A program made the position numbers and the translations under genes. Shown piece by piece: positions 42,047 through 50,906 of a stretch of DNA of 64,000 nt (position 1 is its first letter; every line of letters starts with the position of its first letter). Under the pieces are notes generated by a model that worked only from the letters and a program-made list of their open reading frames with translations, searched no databases and was not told the DNA's origin. The stretch covers positions 1 through 64,000 of the forward strand of contig JAKFVT010000042.1 in assembly GCA_021732005.1 (NCBI GenBank). Direction: 5' to 3'. This stretch comes from Mycobacterium sp. GTDB lineage: Bacteria; Actinomycetota; Actinomycetes; Mycobacteriales; Mycobacteriaceae.

Positions 42047-42831
42047 GCGAATCTCACGGACACGACACCCAAACCGCTGATCGCAGCAGAGGCGATATCA
42101 CCGGAACGGACGAACGCCGCCGTGGTGAAGGAACCCGACATCACGAATTGTCCTGCCGCGAGCTCTGTTCCGAACTCGCTGAGCGAGTTGGCCAGCCAGG
42201 CGACCGCGGTTGCCGGGTCACCGAGGACGGCCGAGCCCAAGCCGGTGTCGACCTCGTGCCCATTGAGCCGCAGGGATGCTCGGCTGGCGGCGAGGTCGAG
42301 GCGTTCGGAGTAGGGAACCCAGTCACCGATGACCACCGCACCGGAACTGGCGTTGTCGGCAACCGTGTCGCGCAGTGTCAGCTTCCAGTCGCGGATTCGG
42401 CTGTCGACGATTTCGAGGGCCACCGCCACCGCGCTGGTCGCTGCGCGCACATCGTGGACGGTGACGTTCGGGCCGCGCAGCGTAGCCCGCAGCAGGAAGG
42501 CCACCTCGGGTTCCACCCGGGGCGCGCAGAACCGGGCACACTGCGCCGTCGAATCGTTGGCCAGCACCATGTCGTCGAGGATGTAACCGAAGTCAGGTTC
42601 GTCCACGCCCAGAAGGGTCTGCATCGGCTCGGAGGTCAAACCGATCTTGTGGCCGACCACGTGGCGGCCGGCGCCGAGGTGGCGGGCCAGGTTCACCGTC
42701 TGGATCGCGTAGGCGTCCCCGACGTCCATCCCGGGATATCGATCGGTCAGCTGATCGGTCGGCCGGGCCTGCTCGGCGGCTGCCGCAAGTACGCCGGCAG
42801 CGTCTTCGATCTCACTGCGCGACAGCATCAT
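42043..42831 (-). CDS. mhpD: 2-keto-4-pentenoate hydratase
   Basis: A 262-residue hydratase of the MhpD family: GHKIGLTSEPMQTLLGVDEPDFGYILDDM, PRVEPEVAFLL (acidic metal ligands) and VALEIVDSRI. It adds water to the dienol product of C-C hydrolysis to give 4-hydroxy-2-oxovalerate. It begins with an ATGA overlap on the TetR stop, so the regulator and lower pathway are cotranscribed. Confidence 0.93.
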   Translation of the reverse strand: MMLSRSEIEDAAGVLAAAAEQARPTDQLTDRYPGMDVGDAYAIQTVNLARHLGAGRHVVGHKIGLTSEPMQTLLGVDEPDFGYILDDMVLANDSTAQCARFCAPRVEPEVAFLLRATLRGPNVTVHDVRAATSAVAVALEIVDSRIRDWKLTLRDTVADNASSGAVVIGDWVPYSERLDLAASRASLRLNGHEVDTGLGSAVLGDPATAVAWLANSLSEFGTELAAGQFVMSGSFTTAAFVRSGDIASAAISGLGVVSVRFA

Positions 42832-43460
42832 CGAGCGTTCTCTTCGACCATCCGCATGGCGGTCGCGTACAGGGCTTGCCCGTGCAGGGTGAACAAGGAC
42901 ACCAGATCGACCGCGTCTCCCCCGATCTCCTTGGCGATGAACAGCCCGTCGGCGCCGGCGATCGCGTACGTCGCGAGCTGGCGGACCTGCGCCTCGGTCA
43001 GTCCGATCGACAAGCGATCAAGGCTGCGACTCATCGCGTCGAAGGCTTCTTCGCGGACCTTGACGAACATCGCCCGCGCCCGCGGCTCGACCGGCCGGCG
43101 CTCAAGCGCCAGCATGAGGCCCAGGCGCAGGAAGTCCGGTGACTCCATCAACGCCTTGGCGGTCCCCGTTGCGACATCCATCAGACGGTCGACCGCAACC
43201 AGGTCGTCCGGCAACTGCCATACCGTCATCCAGTTGTTGAAGCTGCGTTCGATCACCGCGGCGATCAGGTCGTCCTTGTCTTTGAAATGCCAGTAGATCG
43301 AGCTGGCGGGCAGGCCGCACTTTGCGCTCACCGCACCGATACTCGTTCCCTCGTAACCGCGTTCGGCAGCGATCTTGGTAGCGGCATCGAGGATTTTGGT
43401 GCGTGAAAGCTCGCCGTCCACCCGCTTGGCGCGGCGTTTCGGCTTGTCCGCTGTGGCCAT
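42828..43460 (-). CDS. TetR-family regulator of operon B
   Basis: A 210-residue TetR protein: HTH SIGAVSAKCGLPASSIYWHFKDKDDLIAAV, with a basic N-terminus KPKRRAKRV. The ATG at 43460 has GAGGCGG upstream; the longer frame from 43646 would cross the operators and is rejected. It is the first gene of the hydratase-dehydrogenase-aldolase operon and is divergent from the hydroxylase operon, over two operator palindromes, so it probably regulates both halves and itself. Confidence 0.9.
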   Translation of the reverse strand: MATADKPKRRAKRVDGELSRTKILDAATKIAAERGYEGTSIGAVSAKCGLPASSIYWHFKDKDDLIAAVIERSFNNWMTVWQLPDDLVAVDRLMDVATGTAKALMESPDFLRLGLMLALERRPVEPRARAMFVKVREEAFDAMSRSLDRLSIGLTEAQVRQLATYAIAGADGLFIAKEIGGDAVDLVSLFTLHGQALYATAMRMVEENAR

Positions 43461-43482
43461 TTCCGCCTCATCTCTTGACTCT

Positions 43483-43518
43483 GTAGTGATCACTACACTA
43501 CCGTAGCGACCACTACGG
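43483..43518. promoter_or_regulatory. Two tandem operator palindromes between the halves of operon B
   Basis: GTAGTGATCACTAC (43483-43496) is a perfect 14-bp palindrome. CCGTAGCGACCACTACGG (43501-43518) contains a close variant, shifted by 20 bases, with two changes in the core and perfect CCGTAG/CTACGG arms. They lie between TetR (start 43460) and the hydroxylase gene (start 43566). Two copies two helical turns apart suggest cooperative binding by two TetR dimers. Confidence 0.72.
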
Positions 43519-43565
43519 AACAAGTGCCCGTCACCGTGGACGCGGCAGCCGGATCGGAGAAAGCT

Positions 43566-45140
43566 ATGAACAGCGCCTCGACCTACGACGTGGCGATCGT
43601 CGGCTATGGCCCAGTGGGTGCGACCGCCGCCAACCTCCTCGGCCAACTGGGGCTGAGAGTCGTGGTGGTGGAACGCGACCCCGATGTCTACTTCCGGGCC
43701 AGGGCCATCTCCACCGACGAGGAGGTGCTGCGAATCTGGCAGCAGGTGGGGTTGGCTGACCAGCTCAACGCCGACATGCTGCCCGGCGCGGGCGCCGATT
43801 TCGTCGACGCCCGCGGCGTGAGCATCGTCAAACTACTCCCGGCGGATCGCGGCAACGGCCACCCGCCGCAGCAGTTCATCTACCAGCCCGCGGTAGAAGG
43901 CGTCCTACGCACGGGCGTGGACCGATTCCCCAACGTCTCGCTCCTTCTCGAACACGAATGCCTGCGTCTGACCCAGCGGTCGGACTCGGTCGAGTTGATG
44001 CTGGCTGACCTCACTCAAGACCAGTTCAAACGCATCAGGGCAAGCTATGTGATTGCCGCAGACGGCGGCTCGAGCGCCATTCGCGGACAGCTGGGCGTCG
44101 GTTTCACCGGCAGAACGTATTCCGAGCGCTGGATCGTCATCGATACCAAGGTGATCGAAAGCTGGCCGGACCACGACCAACTCCGCTTCCATTGCAACCC
44201 CGAACGTCCGACGGTCGATTGCCCGACTCCGCTGGGCCACCATCGATGGGAATTCCCGGTGCGCGAGCACGAAGACGAGGATGACCTCCTCACCGAGGAA
44301 GCGATCTGGAAAGTACTGCACCACCAGGGAATAACGCGAGCGAATGTCCAGGTAATCGGCTTCGCCTGCTACAACCACCACGTCCGATTCGCCGACAGGT
44401 GGCGGGTGGGCCGGGTCTTCCTCGCCGGCGATGCGGCGCATGCGATGCCACCATGGATCGGCCAGGGTATGTGCGCGGGTATTCGCGATGTCGCGAACCT
44501 GTGCTGGAAGCTGCACGCCGTGGTGACCGACTGCCTACCCGATTCGGTGCTCGACACCTATCAGGAGGAACGGCTGCCGCATGTCAAGGAAGTCACCAGT
44601 CGCGCAGTGAAGATCGGCAACATCATCATCGAGCACAGCACCCTTCGAGCGGCCGTCCGCAGTCGATTCTTCCGGTTCGCCGGCAAGCTCCCCGGCTTCA
44701 CGGCGTGGTTGCGCAATCATCGATGGCTGCCCGATGCGCGCTACCGGACCGGCCTGCTTGCGCACAACGGCAACGCGGCCACCGGCTGGCTGATGCCTCA
44801 GCCGTGGGTCCTCGACGAACATGGTTCCAAGGTTCGCCTCGATGACCTCATCGCAGGCAGGTGGACGATCCTGCACACCGGCACCGAACAGTCCTGGCTA
44901 CCTTGGCGATTGGCCGGCGTGCCGGTCGTGAGGATCGCTGCGCCAGGTAGCGCCCCGCGCGGCGACGGCATGGTCGACCGCGACGGCAGGCTCATCGACT
45001 GGCTGGTGAAGAAGAAGGCGACGGTCCTGGCGGTGCGGCCCGACGGGTTCGTCTACGCAGCCGGGGACGACGCCCACCCCCTGCCCGCTCCACCGACCGG
45101 GCTCACCGTACGAGCCACCCGAGTAAAGGACCACGCATGA
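43566..45140 (+). CDS. FAD-dependent aromatic hydroxylase (MhpA-like), operon B
   Basis: A 524-residue group A flavin monooxygenase: VAIVGYGPVGATAANLLGQLG, VIAADGGSSAIRGQLG, and RVFLAGDAAHAMPPWIGQGMCAGIRDVANLCWKL. It is the 3-(3-hydroxyphenyl)propionate hydroxylase-like type, placing a second ortho hydroxyl to give a catechol. The ATG at 43566 has GGAGA upstream. It is the first gene of a three-gene plus-strand operon with ATGA overlaps. It shares family but not close sequence with the operon A hydroxylase. Confidence 0.92.
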   Translation: MNSASTYDVAIVGYGPVGATAANLLGQLGLRVVVVERDPDVYFRARAISTDEEVLRIWQQVGLADQLNADMLPGAGADFVDARGVSIVKLLPADRGNGHPPQQFIYQPAVEGVLRTGVDRFPNVSLLLEHECLRLTQRSDSVELMLADLTQDQFKRIRASYVIAADGGSSAIRGQLGVGFTGRTYSERWIVIDTKVIESWPDHDQLRFHCNPERPTVDCPTPLGHHRWEFPVREHEDEDDLLTEEAIWKVLHHQGITRANVQVIGFACYNHHVRFADRWRVGRVFLAGDAAHAMPPWIGQGMCAGIRDVANLCWKLHAVVTDCLPDSVLDTYQEERLPHVKEVTSRAVKIGNIIIEHSTLRAAVRSRFFRFAGKLPGFTAWLRNHRWLPDARYRTGLLAHNGNAATGWLMPQPWVLDEHGSKVRLDDLIAGRWTILHTGTEQSWLPWRLAGVPVVRIAAPGSAPRGDGMVDRDGRLIDWLVKKKATVLAVRPDGFVYAAGDDAHPLPAPPTGLTVRATRVKDHA

Positions 45141-46003
45141 CCACAGTGCAATCCGAGTACCACGTCCGCGCCAACGGCGCCGACATCTTCGTGACGGACA
45201 CCGGCGGTGACGGCCCGCCAGTCATGCTGCTGCACGGCGGCGGACCCGGCGCGACGGGGCTGTCGAATTTCTCGCGCAACATCGACGCGCTGGCCCGCGG
45301 CCACCGAGTCGTGGTCCCCGATATGCCGGGCTACGGGCAGTCGAGCAAGTACGTCGATCATCGCGACCCGTTCGGCTACCTGGCCGACACGCTGCGCGGC
45401 CTGCTCGACGAATTAGGTTTGGCCACAGCATATCTGGTGGGCAACTCCTACGGCGGCGCGGCCGCACTGCGCCTCGCCCTGGACACCCCGCACCGCGTCG
45501 ACAAGCTGGTCCTCATGGGTCCCGGCGGAATCGGCACCACCCGCGGGCTGCCCACCGAAGGGTTGAAAAGCCTGCTGTCGTATTACACAGGTGAAGGACC
45601 CAGCCGTGACAAGCTAGCCACGTTCATCCGCGATTATCTGGTCTTCGACGGCGCGGCGGTACCCGACGACCTGATCGATCTGCGGTATCGGGCGTCGATC
45701 GATCCCGAGGTGGTCGCCAATCCGCCGCTGCGCCGGCCGTCCGGGTTACGCACCCTGTGGCGAATGGATCTGACCCGGGACAAACGGCTGCGCCGGCTCG
45801 GCACCCCCACGCTGGTGTTGTGGGGCCGTGACGACAAGGTCAACCGGCCCGCGGGCGGCCCGATGCTGCTCAATCGGATGCCCAACGCCGAACTCGTCAT
45901 GACCTCGCACACCGGGCACTGGATGCAGTGGGAGCGAGCCGATCTCTTCAACGATCTGGTGGCCGAGTTCCTCTCTCCCGCATCGAAACTGGCCCTCTCA
46001 TGA
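45137..46003 (+). CDS. Meta-cleavage product C-C hydrolase (MhpC/HsaD-like)
   Basis: A 288-residue alpha/beta hydrolase of the meta-cleavage-product family: oxyanion region LLHGGGPGATGLSNFSRNI, nucleophile Ser in VGNSYGGAAAL, acid Asp in LVLWGRDDKVN, and His in TSHTGHWMQWE. It hydrolyses a carbon-carbon bond of the ring-opened dienone to give a 2-hydroxypentadienoate plus an acid. It overlaps the preceding hydroxylase and the following dioxygenase by ATGA. The product feeds the divergent hydratase. Confidence 0.92.
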   Translation: MTTVQSEYHVRANGADIFVTDTGGDGPPVMLLHGGGPGATGLSNFSRNIDALARGHRVVVPDMPGYGQSSKYVDHRDPFGYLADTLRGLLDELGLATAYLVGNSYGGAAALRLALDTPHRVDKLVLMGPGGIGTTRGLPTEGLKSLLSYYTGEGPSRDKLATFIRDYLVFDGAAVPDDLIDLRYRASIDPEVVANPPLRRPSGLRTLWRMDLTRDKRLRRLGTPTLVLWGRDDKVNRPAGGPMLLNRMPNAELVMTSHTGHWMQWERADLFNDLVAEFLSPASKLALS

Positions 46004-47001
46004 GCACCGACGTATTCGGCAGAGTACATCTGGGCTACCTCGTCGTCGAAACCGAGAAGTTCTCCGACTGGGCCAGATTCGGCCGTGACGCCATCGGTAT
46101 GCACCTCGACGACGCGCTGCCCGACGTGTTGCGGTTCCGTCTCGACGACAACGCCTGCCGATTCCTGCTGCAGCGCGGACCTGCTGAAGACACCACCGCT
46201 CTGGGTTGGGAGGTCGACGACCACCGCTGCTTCGAGACCATCGAAGCGCGCGTGCGCGGCCACGGAGTGCCGGTGACCCAGGGGTCTTCGGAGGAATCCG
46301 CATTGCGCGGCGTCGAGCGTTTCATCCGATTTCCGGGTCCCAACGGGCTGACCCAGGAGGTGTATGTCAGCTCCCGCTCCGCGCAGACGCCGCTGCGACT
46401 CGGCACCAGCGGGTTCGTCACCGGCACAAGCGGAATGGGCCATGTCGCAATCGCGACCAGCAAGCCACACCAGATGCGCGGTTATTACAGCACGGTGTTC
46501 GATGCACGTCTGTCCGACTACATCGATGAGACGATCAGCGGACTGAAGTTCAAGATCCGGTTCCTGCGGGTCAACGAACGCCACCACAGCGTCGCCATCG
46601 CGTCGGTGAACCGACTGCCGGTCAACCCCATCCGTACCCGGATCCAACACTGCAATGTCCAAGTCGCCGAGCTCGACGACATGACACTGGCCTACCAGAG
46701 AGTCAAAGAACTCGGATTCGACATGGCGCTCTCCATCGGCCAGCACACCAACGACAAGGAGCTGTCGTTCTATGCGGTGAGCCCGTCGGGCTTCGAATGG
46801 GAAGTGGGCTGGAACCCCATTGTCGTCGACGAATCCACCTGGGAACCAAGCACTCACGCGGGTATCAGCACCTGGGGCCACACCCCGGAGGGCAGCACGG
46901 TCGTCCAGCTGATGGAGCGCTTCAAGACAGGTGCCCACTCCGTGCTGCACCGCGAAGCCACGATGCCCGCTCTGGCCGGAGCCGGCATCGCCGATGACTG
47001 A
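46000..47001 (+). CDS. Extradiol ring-cleavage dioxygenase (VOC fold), operon B
   Basis: A 333-residue two-domain extradiol dioxygenase. Triad candidates are His in SGMGHVAIATS, His in NERHHSVAIA and Glu in GFEWEVGWNP. It cleaves the catechol made by the operon B hydroxylase. The ATG at 46000 overlaps the hydrolase stop (ATGA). It differs from the operon A enzyme in length and in its sequence around all three ligands, so the two accept different catechols. Confidence 0.92.
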   Translation: MSTDVFGRVHLGYLVVETEKFSDWARFGRDAIGMHLDDALPDVLRFRLDDNACRFLLQRGPAEDTTALGWEVDDHRCFETIEARVRGHGVPVTQGSSEESALRGVERFIRFPGPNGLTQEVYVSSRSAQTPLRLGTSGFVTGTSGMGHVAIATSKPHQMRGYYSTVFDARLSDYIDETISGLKFKIRFLRVNERHHSVAIASVNRLPVNPIRTRIQHCNVQVAELDDMTLAYQRVKELGFDMALSIGQHTNDKELSFYAVSPSGFEWEVGWNPIVVDESTWEPSTHAGISTWGHTPEGSTVVQLMERFKTGAHSVLHREATMPALAGAGIADD

Positions 47002-47034
47002 GCAAGGACAGCACGTGACTCGCACGCGCTGAGA

Positions 47035-47883
47035 TCAGCTGGTGGCGCGCTCCAGGAATGGCAGCAGCAGGTCGGCGAACCGCTTGGGGCATTCGAGCTG
47101 CGGCATGTGGCCGACGCGGTTGAGCAGGTGGACCTCGGCATGGGGATATACCCGCATCGCCGTACGGATGTGGTGTGCAGGCAGGATGCGATCCCGGGTG
47201 CCCCAGACGATCAGCGTGGGACGCGGTGTCCGGGCCACGCCCGCGGCGAGGTCACGGCGCCACTCCGGACGCACCCCGCGTGGCGTGCCGAGCGCCAGTG
47301 CGGTCTCACGCATCACCGCGCCCGCACCGGGCACGGACCCGACGGCGAACGCGTGGTCGATGCGCTCCTTGGTGGCGGTTGCCTTGTCGCCGTGGATCAG
47401 CCGTTCCATGAGCACGGCACTCGCGCGGGTGGATCGCCGGATGCTCATCGGGCCGAGCACCGGCATGGTGAGCATCCGCAGCAGCATGGTCACCTCGCTG
47501 CCGAAGCCGGCGCTGTTGACCAGAGCCATGCTCGCGATCCGCTCCGGCTGATCAACGAGCAGTTGCTGGGCGATGGCGCCGCCGAGCGAGTTACCCACCA
47601 CATGGGCGGGTCTGTTCTCCCCCAACGCGTCGAGTGCGGCGGCGACCCCCTCCGCCAGCACCGGCAAGGTGATGGTTTCGTGCGGGCGCTCGGAGAAGCC
47701 GAAACCGGGCACGTCGAGCGAGATCGTCCGGTAGGACTGGGCCAGCCGTTCGTGTTGCGGCGCCCAATCTTCCAGGCTGCGACCGATCCCGTGGATGAGC
47801 AGAACCGGCGGATTTCCGGGGTCACCGTCCACCCGGACCCGGGTGCGACGGCCCTCCACCTCGACGAAGGCCGTACGGCTCAT
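47035..47883 (-). CDS. Alpha/beta hydrolase paired with the BVMO
   Basis: A 282-residue alpha/beta hydrolase: LLIHGIGRSLEDW, nucleophile Ser in VVGNSLGGAIAQQL, Asp in VWGTRDRIL, and His in VGHMPQLE. A small hydrolase or esterase. The ATG at 47883 is chosen because GAGGGG lies 5 bases upstream; the longer frame runs into the BVMO gene. It starts 61 bases after the Baeyer-Villiger monooxygenase stop on the same strand, so it probably hydrolyses the ester that enzyme makes (inference). Confidence 0.85.
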   Translation of the reverse strand: MSRTAFVEVEGRRTRVRVDGDPGNPPVLLIHGIGRSLEDWAPQHERLAQSYRTISLDVPGFGFSERPHETITLPVLAEGVAAALDALGENRPAHVVGNSLGGAIAQQLLVDQPERIASMALVNSAGFGSEVTMLLRMLTMPVLGPMSIRRSTRASAVLMERLIHGDKATATKERIDHAFAVGSVPGAGAVMRETALALGTPRGVRPEWRRDLAAGVARTPRPTLIVWGTRDRILPAHHIRTAMRVYPHAEVHLLNRVGHMPQLECPKRFADLLLPFLERATS

Positions 47884-47944
47884 GCGGTCCCCTCGCAGGC
47901 TCGGGTCCCGCATGTCCGCTGTCGATTCGCTCCGCATGCGTCGC

Positions 47945-49471
47945 TCATGCTCTAGCCAGGTCCGAAACCGCCTCTGCGCCAACAGCTGTGCTGAAGCGCA
48001 AGGCCGGATCCTCGACGGAGCCCTTACGCAGCCGGTCGTGATCCGCCCAGTAGTCCATCTCGACCGTCCAGGGACCGGTCGAGCCCTGCTGGGGGAACAG
48101 GTCGACCGAACGCTGAACGTAGCCGGCCGAGAAGTCGAGCATCGGGCGCTTGTCCATGTGCGGGTCATCGACGATGGGGACCACTGTCGTATAGCCGTGC
48201 CGATCCATGTACGCCAGCAGCCGGCACAGGTGCTCGCACACCAGCCCGACCTTCAGCGTCCACGAGGAGTTCGTGTAGCCGAACGCGAACGCCAGGTTGG
48301 GGATGTCCGAGATCATGAAGCTCTTGTACAGCAGCGAATCGTGCGGGTTTTTCACGTCGCCGTCGACGGACACCTGAATTCCGCCGAGCGGCAGCAGCTT
48401 CAAACCGGTTGCGGTGACGATGATGTCGGCGTCGAGCGTCTTTCCGGACTCCAGCAGGATCCCGGTCTTGGTGAACCGCGCGATGCGGTCGGTGACCACC
48501 GACGCCTTACCCCGCGCGATCGTGCGGAACAGGTCCGCGTCGGGCACCGCGCACAAGCGCTGATCCCACGGGTTGTAGGTGGGGTTGAAGTGGGTGTCGA
48601 CCTCGAAGCCTTCCGGCAGCGCCTTGACGTTCAACGAGCGGATGATCCGGCGCGCCAGCTTGGGATGGCGCTGGCACAGGTTGTAGATGAACCTGCCCTT
48701 GCCGATGTTGAAGCGCCGCGTCGCGGCGTAGGCAGTCTTGGGCGGCAGCACTTTCCGCAACGAGTTGGCGATGGGGTCCTTGCGCGGCAACGGCATCACG
48801 TAGGACGGCGAGCGCTGCAGCATGGTGATGTGCTCGACCTCGCCGGCCATCGCGGGAATCAACGTCACCGCGGTGGCGCCGCTGCCGATCACGACAACCT
48901 TCTTGCCCGTGTAGTCGAGATCTTCCGGCCAGGACTGGGGATGCACGATCCGTCCCTCGAAATCCTCTTCACCCTCGAAGTGGGGTCGATGTCCGCCGGC
49001 GTAGTCGTAGTAGCCGGTGGCCCCGAAGAGCCAGTCGCAGGTCACCTCGAACTGCTCGCCGTCGCGTTCCAGGGTGACCGTCCATTGTGCGGTGGCCGAG
49101 TCGAAGTCAGCCTTCAACACCTTGTGGTGCAGGTAGATTCGCCGGCCCAGCTCGTCCTCGTCGACGACCTCGTGCAGGTAGTCGAGGATCTCGTGGGCGT
49201 CGGCGATCGCGTTGTCAGACGTCCACGGCTTGAACTCGTAGCCGAAGGTATGCAGGTCGGAATCCGACCGGATGCCCGGATAGCGGAACAGGTCCCAGGT
49301 GCCTCCGATCGCATCGCGACTGTCGACGATCGCGAAGCTCTTGCCGGGCTGCATGGTGGCCAGATAATGGCCCATCCCGAGGCCGGAGATACCGGCGCCG
49401 ACGATCAGTACATCGACGTGGCCGCGTAGGGGCTGCGTCGGGCGGACCTGGTTGAGCGAGTTCACGGTCAT
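47945..49471 (-). CDS. Baeyer-Villiger / flavin-containing monooxygenase (EthA-like)
   Basis: A 508-residue FAD- and NADPH-dependent monooxygenase. FAD site GAGISG (about 25-30), the BVMO fingerprint FEGRIVHPQSW (171-181), and a second nucleotide motif GSGATAVT (about 196-203). It inserts oxygen next to a carbonyl, turning ketones to esters, or oxidises S atoms. EthA and MymA of M. tuberculosis are relatives that activate ethionamide; this one may too, but that is not shown. Divergent from a TetR gene, with an inverted repeat between them. Confidence 0.92.
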   Translation of the reverse strand: MTVNSLNQVRPTQPLRGHVDVLIVGAGISGLGMGHYLATMQPGKSFAIVDSRDAIGGTWDLFRYPGIRSDSDLHTFGYEFKPWTSDNAIADAHEILDYLHEVVDEDELGRRIYLHHKVLKADFDSATAQWTVTLERDGEQFEVTCDWLFGATGYYDYAGGHRPHFEGEEDFEGRIVHPQSWPEDLDYTGKKVVVIGSGATAVTLIPAMAGEVEHITMLQRSPSYVMPLPRKDPIANSLRKVLPPKTAYAATRRFNIGKGRFIYNLCQRHPKLARRIIRSLNVKALPEGFEVDTHFNPTYNPWDQRLCAVPDADLFRTIARGKASVVTDRIARFTKTGILLESGKTLDADIIVTATGLKLLPLGGIQVSVDGDVKNPHDSLLYKSFMISDIPNLAFAFGYTNSSWTLKVGLVCEHLCRLLAYMDRHGYTTVVPIVDDPHMDKRPMLDFSAGYVQRSVDLFPQQGSTGPWTVEMDYWADHDRLRKGSVEDPALRFSTAVGAEAVSDLARA

Positions 49472-49492
49472 TCGGACACTCTCTGGCGTAGA

Positions 49493-49519
49493 AACTGTAA
49501 CGTGAATAGTGTTATAGTT
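49493..49519. promoter_or_regulatory. Inverted repeat between BVMO and TetR genes
   Basis: AACTGTAAC (49493-49501) and GTTATAGTT (49511-49519) are inverted arms with a 9-base spacer and one mismatch, 21 bases upstream of the BVMO start and 35 bases upstream of the TetR start. Likely operator of the adjacent TetR protein. The AT-rich stretch also supplies promoter-like sequence. Confidence 0.6.
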
Positions 49520-49554
49520 TTGCCGATCGGTGTCAAGAGTTCGAGGGAGTTGCG

Positions 49555-50178
49555 ATGACCACGGTGTCGGTTCCGCGGCGGGCGCCGGTTCAGGCCCGCA
49601 GCCGCCAGACCGTCGCCAGGATTCTCGACGCGGCCGCCGCCATTGCCGATGAACAGGGCATTGACGCCGCGACCACCCGCACGATCGCCGACCGCGCCGG
49701 GGTGTCGTATCCCTCGCTGTACCGGTTCTTCGCCGACCGCGACGCGATTTTCGACGAGCTAATGGAGCGGCACTGCGCCGAGATCGACGCTCGCTGCGTC
49801 GCGGCCGAGCAGACGTGGACGATCACCTCGATCGCCGATCTGCTCAACAACGAGATCAACTTGCACGTCGACTACTACCGCAGGCATCCGAGCGCGGCGG
49901 GGATGTGGCTGGGCGGGCGGACCTCCCCCACCGTGACCAAACACGTGCACGCACGAATGCACACCCTCGCCGATCGACTACACGGCATCCTCGTCGACGT
50001 CGGCCTGATACCCGCCGACACCGACCCGCGAGCGATGCTGGTGGCTGTGGAGATGGCCGATCGCATGCTGGAGCTCTCCTACCGGGACAACAGCGAGTTC
50101 GACGAGGCGATTCTCGACATCGGCCGCGCTGCGTTGCTCGCCTTCGGTGAATCACTGGCGGCACGCCTGCGCGCCTGA
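49555..50178 (+). CDS. TetR-family regulator of the BVMO operon (probable)
   Basis: A 207-residue TetR protein with HTH TIADRAGVSYPSLYRFFADRDAIFDELM at about residues 40-67. The basic N-terminus RRAPVQARSRQT precedes it. Divergent from the BVMO-hydrolase operon, as EthR is from EthA. CGAGGGAG precedes the ATG at 49555. The ligand is unknown. Confidence 0.9.
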   Translation: MTTVSVPRRAPVQARSRQTVARILDAAAAIADEQGIDAATTRTIADRAGVSYPSLYRFFADRDAIFDELMERHCAEIDARCVAAEQTWTITSIADLLNNEINLHVDYYRRHPSAAGMWLGGRTSPTVTKHVHARMHTLADRLHGILVDVGLIPADTDPRAMLVAVEMADRMLELSYRDNSEFDEAILDIGRAALLAFGESLAARLRA

Positions 50179-50235
50179 CGGCTATCGCGTCGAAGTCGTT
50201 GCGGCCCAATCAGTCTGGATCATCCAGAGCCCGGC

Positions 50236-50895
50236 TCAGCGGCGTTCGAAATGTTGGTAGTCGATGGGGTTGCGCCAATGGCCGCCCCAGGCCCAGCCGC
50301 GAGCGGTGAAAGCGCGTACCGCCGCGTCGTCGGCGTGCAGAATCCCCGGATCGGTGCGGTGACGATCGAGATATCCTCCCGCGGTTGCCGGTTCGAGATC
50401 ACCGTTTCGATCGAGGTATGGATTGAACAGTGGGTTGAGGTCGATTGCGCGGCCGTAGGCATGCAGCGACCAGGTGGTGCTGCCGGGCAGTGGACGGCAG
50501 TTGAAGGCGGAGGTGTTGTTGTCCTCCATCGACAGTTCGTCGACTGCCCCGGAATAGTGCTGAGGCGTTTGCATCTTCGCGATCGGATATCGCTGCCGGT
50601 GAAGGTCGGCGAAGATCGCGATCACCTCGGCCACCACGTCTCGGTGCACGACGAGCGCGCCGCGATGATCCAGCCCGTCGAAGCCGATGTAGTCCAGGTC
50701 GACGCGACGCAACTCGTCGGGAGCCACCGGACAACCGGGACGCCAGGTGGCTCCGAGGTCCGCCGCGGTCACCGGCTGCACCACCGGAGCCGTGGTCGTC
50801 ATTGCCGTGGTCACTGACGACAGCGCGGCGGGCGGCGGTGTGGTCGCCGGACTGCATTGCACGAGGACAGCGGCGGAGAGCGCCACCGACAACAC
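50236..50895 (-). CDS. M15-family peptidase (D-Ala-D-Ala carboxypeptidase-like)
   Basis: A 219-residue exported protein. The hydrophobic N-terminus MLSVALSAAVLVQCSP may be a lipoprotein signal, though the Gln before Cys is atypical. The M15 zinc pattern is present: His in STTWSLHAYGRAIDLNP with its Asp, and GGHWRNPIDYQHFE near the C-terminus supplying a His. The predicted substrate is peptidoglycan peptide stems. The start is uncertain (GTG, weak ribosome site). It lies next to other envelope genes. Confidence 0.85.
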   Translation of the reverse strand: MLSVALSAAVLVQCSPATTPPPAALSSVTTAMTTTAPVVQPVTAADLGATWRPGCPVAPDELRRVDLDYIGFDGLDHRGALVVHRDVVAEVIAIFADLHRQRYPIAKMQTPQHYSGAVDELSMEDNNTSAFNCRPLPGSTTWSLHAYGRAIDLNPLFNPYLDRNGDLEPATAGGYLDRHRTDPGILHADDAAVRAFTARGWAWGGHWRNPIDYQHFERR

Positions 50896-50906
50896 TGCCC
50901 GCGGGT

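Noticed and set aside
47795..49429. 544-codon plus-strand frame opposite the BVMO gene
   Set aside because: Shadow of the BVMO reading frame; composition typical of antisense in GC-rich DNA.
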